The position numbers and the translations under genes were made by a program. Shown piece after piece: positions 21,216-21,498 of a DNA stretch of 21,498 bases (position 1 is the stretch's first letter; each line of letters starts with the position of its first letter). Source of the DNA: a virus. The DNA lies in IMG/VR virus record IMGVR_UViG_3300030333_001527, positions 9,666 to 31,163 of that record. One strand, given 5' to 3'. The notes beneath the pieces were generated by a model. That model was not told the origin of the DNA, made no database searches, and saw only the letters and a program-made list of their open reading frames with translations.

Positions 21216-21498
21216 ATGTCAACTTTAAGTGTAGGAACAGCATCAGTATCCACCTCACTCGTTGCTGCGACTAATACATACCCTACAACACAAGGGACTA
21301 ATGGACAGGTCTTGACTACCCTTGGTAATGGTACCTTACAGTGGGCAGATCAGTCAGCAGCAGGTGGTGGAGTTGAGGGATTCACTAATTCAGGCACAGC
21401 ATTGAATGGTGGTATCGACCTCAATTTAAAAACTTCAACAATATATCATTATACCGCTAACTCTGCTGGTACATGGCAACCAAACTTCAGAGGGGATG
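21216..21498 (+). CDS. N-terminal part of another fibre/structural protein (runs off the window)
   Basis: The open frame from ATG 21216 to the window end gives 94 residues, starting MSTLSVGTASVSTSLVAATN, then GQVLTTLGNGTLQWAD, a recurrent motif of cyanophage fibre and structural proteins, then Gly/Thr/Asn-rich sequence. It sits behind its own late promoter box. The fibre cluster therefore continues on the far side of the accessory cassette. Head domain and full length cannot be seen. Confidence 0.7.
   Translation, partial: MSTLSVGTASVSTSLVAATNTYPTTQGTNGQVLTTLGNGTLQWADQSAAGGGVEGFTNSGTALNGGIDLNLKTSTIYHYTANSAGTWQPNFRGD

Overview
The window looks like part of the late (structural) region of a T4-like myovirus of marine bacteria, most likely a cyanophage (Synechococcus/Prochlorococcus type); a T4-like pelagiphage is not excluded. 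The grounds are: an AT-rich sequence; almost every gene on one strand, packed with ATGA/TAATG overlaps; repeated late-promoter boxes of the form (T/A/C)ATAAATA about 20-45 nt before start codons; long Gly/Thr/Ser/Asn-rich fibre proteins with cyanophage-style shaft modules; and 2-oxoglutarate/Fe(II) oxygenases among the structural genes. No tRNA, CRISPR array, integrase or insertion sequence was seen.

Layout. 1-192: 3' end of a baseplate spike/hub-like protein. 193-4668: a run of about 19 small genes, most of them 30-110 codons and unrecognised. They include a six-cysteine zinc-ribbon-like protein, a very basic 30-residue peptide, a larger Lys/Gly-rich protein and three small membrane proteins. 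The run is broken at 3455-3478 by a bidirectional terminator, and one gene (3499-3666) runs on the minus strand. The 3667-3851 spacer is a dense control region. 4696-12203: five virion/fibre-type proteins of 440, 493, 1317, 140 and 91 aa. 12206-12829: a 2OG-Fe(II) oxygenase with an HxE variant of the iron site. 12851-16408: three fibre/adhesin genes that share a neck module but have different C-terminal heads, two of them with a fibrinogen-like opening motif. 16408-17163: a protein with a tail-fibre-assembly-like segment. 17105-18031: a coiled-coil protein.

18051-21187 is the most unusual part. Three overlapping genes encode a two-domain protein (peptidase-U32-like Fe-S/TIM-barrel half fused to a class I methyltransferase-like half), a second 2OG-Fe(II) oxygenase with a canonical HxD...H...R site, and a roughly 10-helix membrane protein resembling the DUF401/ion-transporter group. 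The overlaps suggest coupled translation, and no late-promoter box lies between the one before the 462-aa fibre (14991) and the one at 21183. Another fibre gene starts at 21216 and runs off the window, so this accessory cassette sits inside the fibre cluster. I infer, without proof, that its enzymes modify a metabolite or a virion/host surface component and that the membrane protein works with them.

Regulation visible in the sequence: seven late-promoter-like boxes, three or four of which contain or overlap the stop codon of the preceding gene; two copies of a TT(G/T)ACAC-N-T-N-TGTTATAAT element (194-212 and 3811-3829); and a hyphenated palindrome centred on the late box at 3801.
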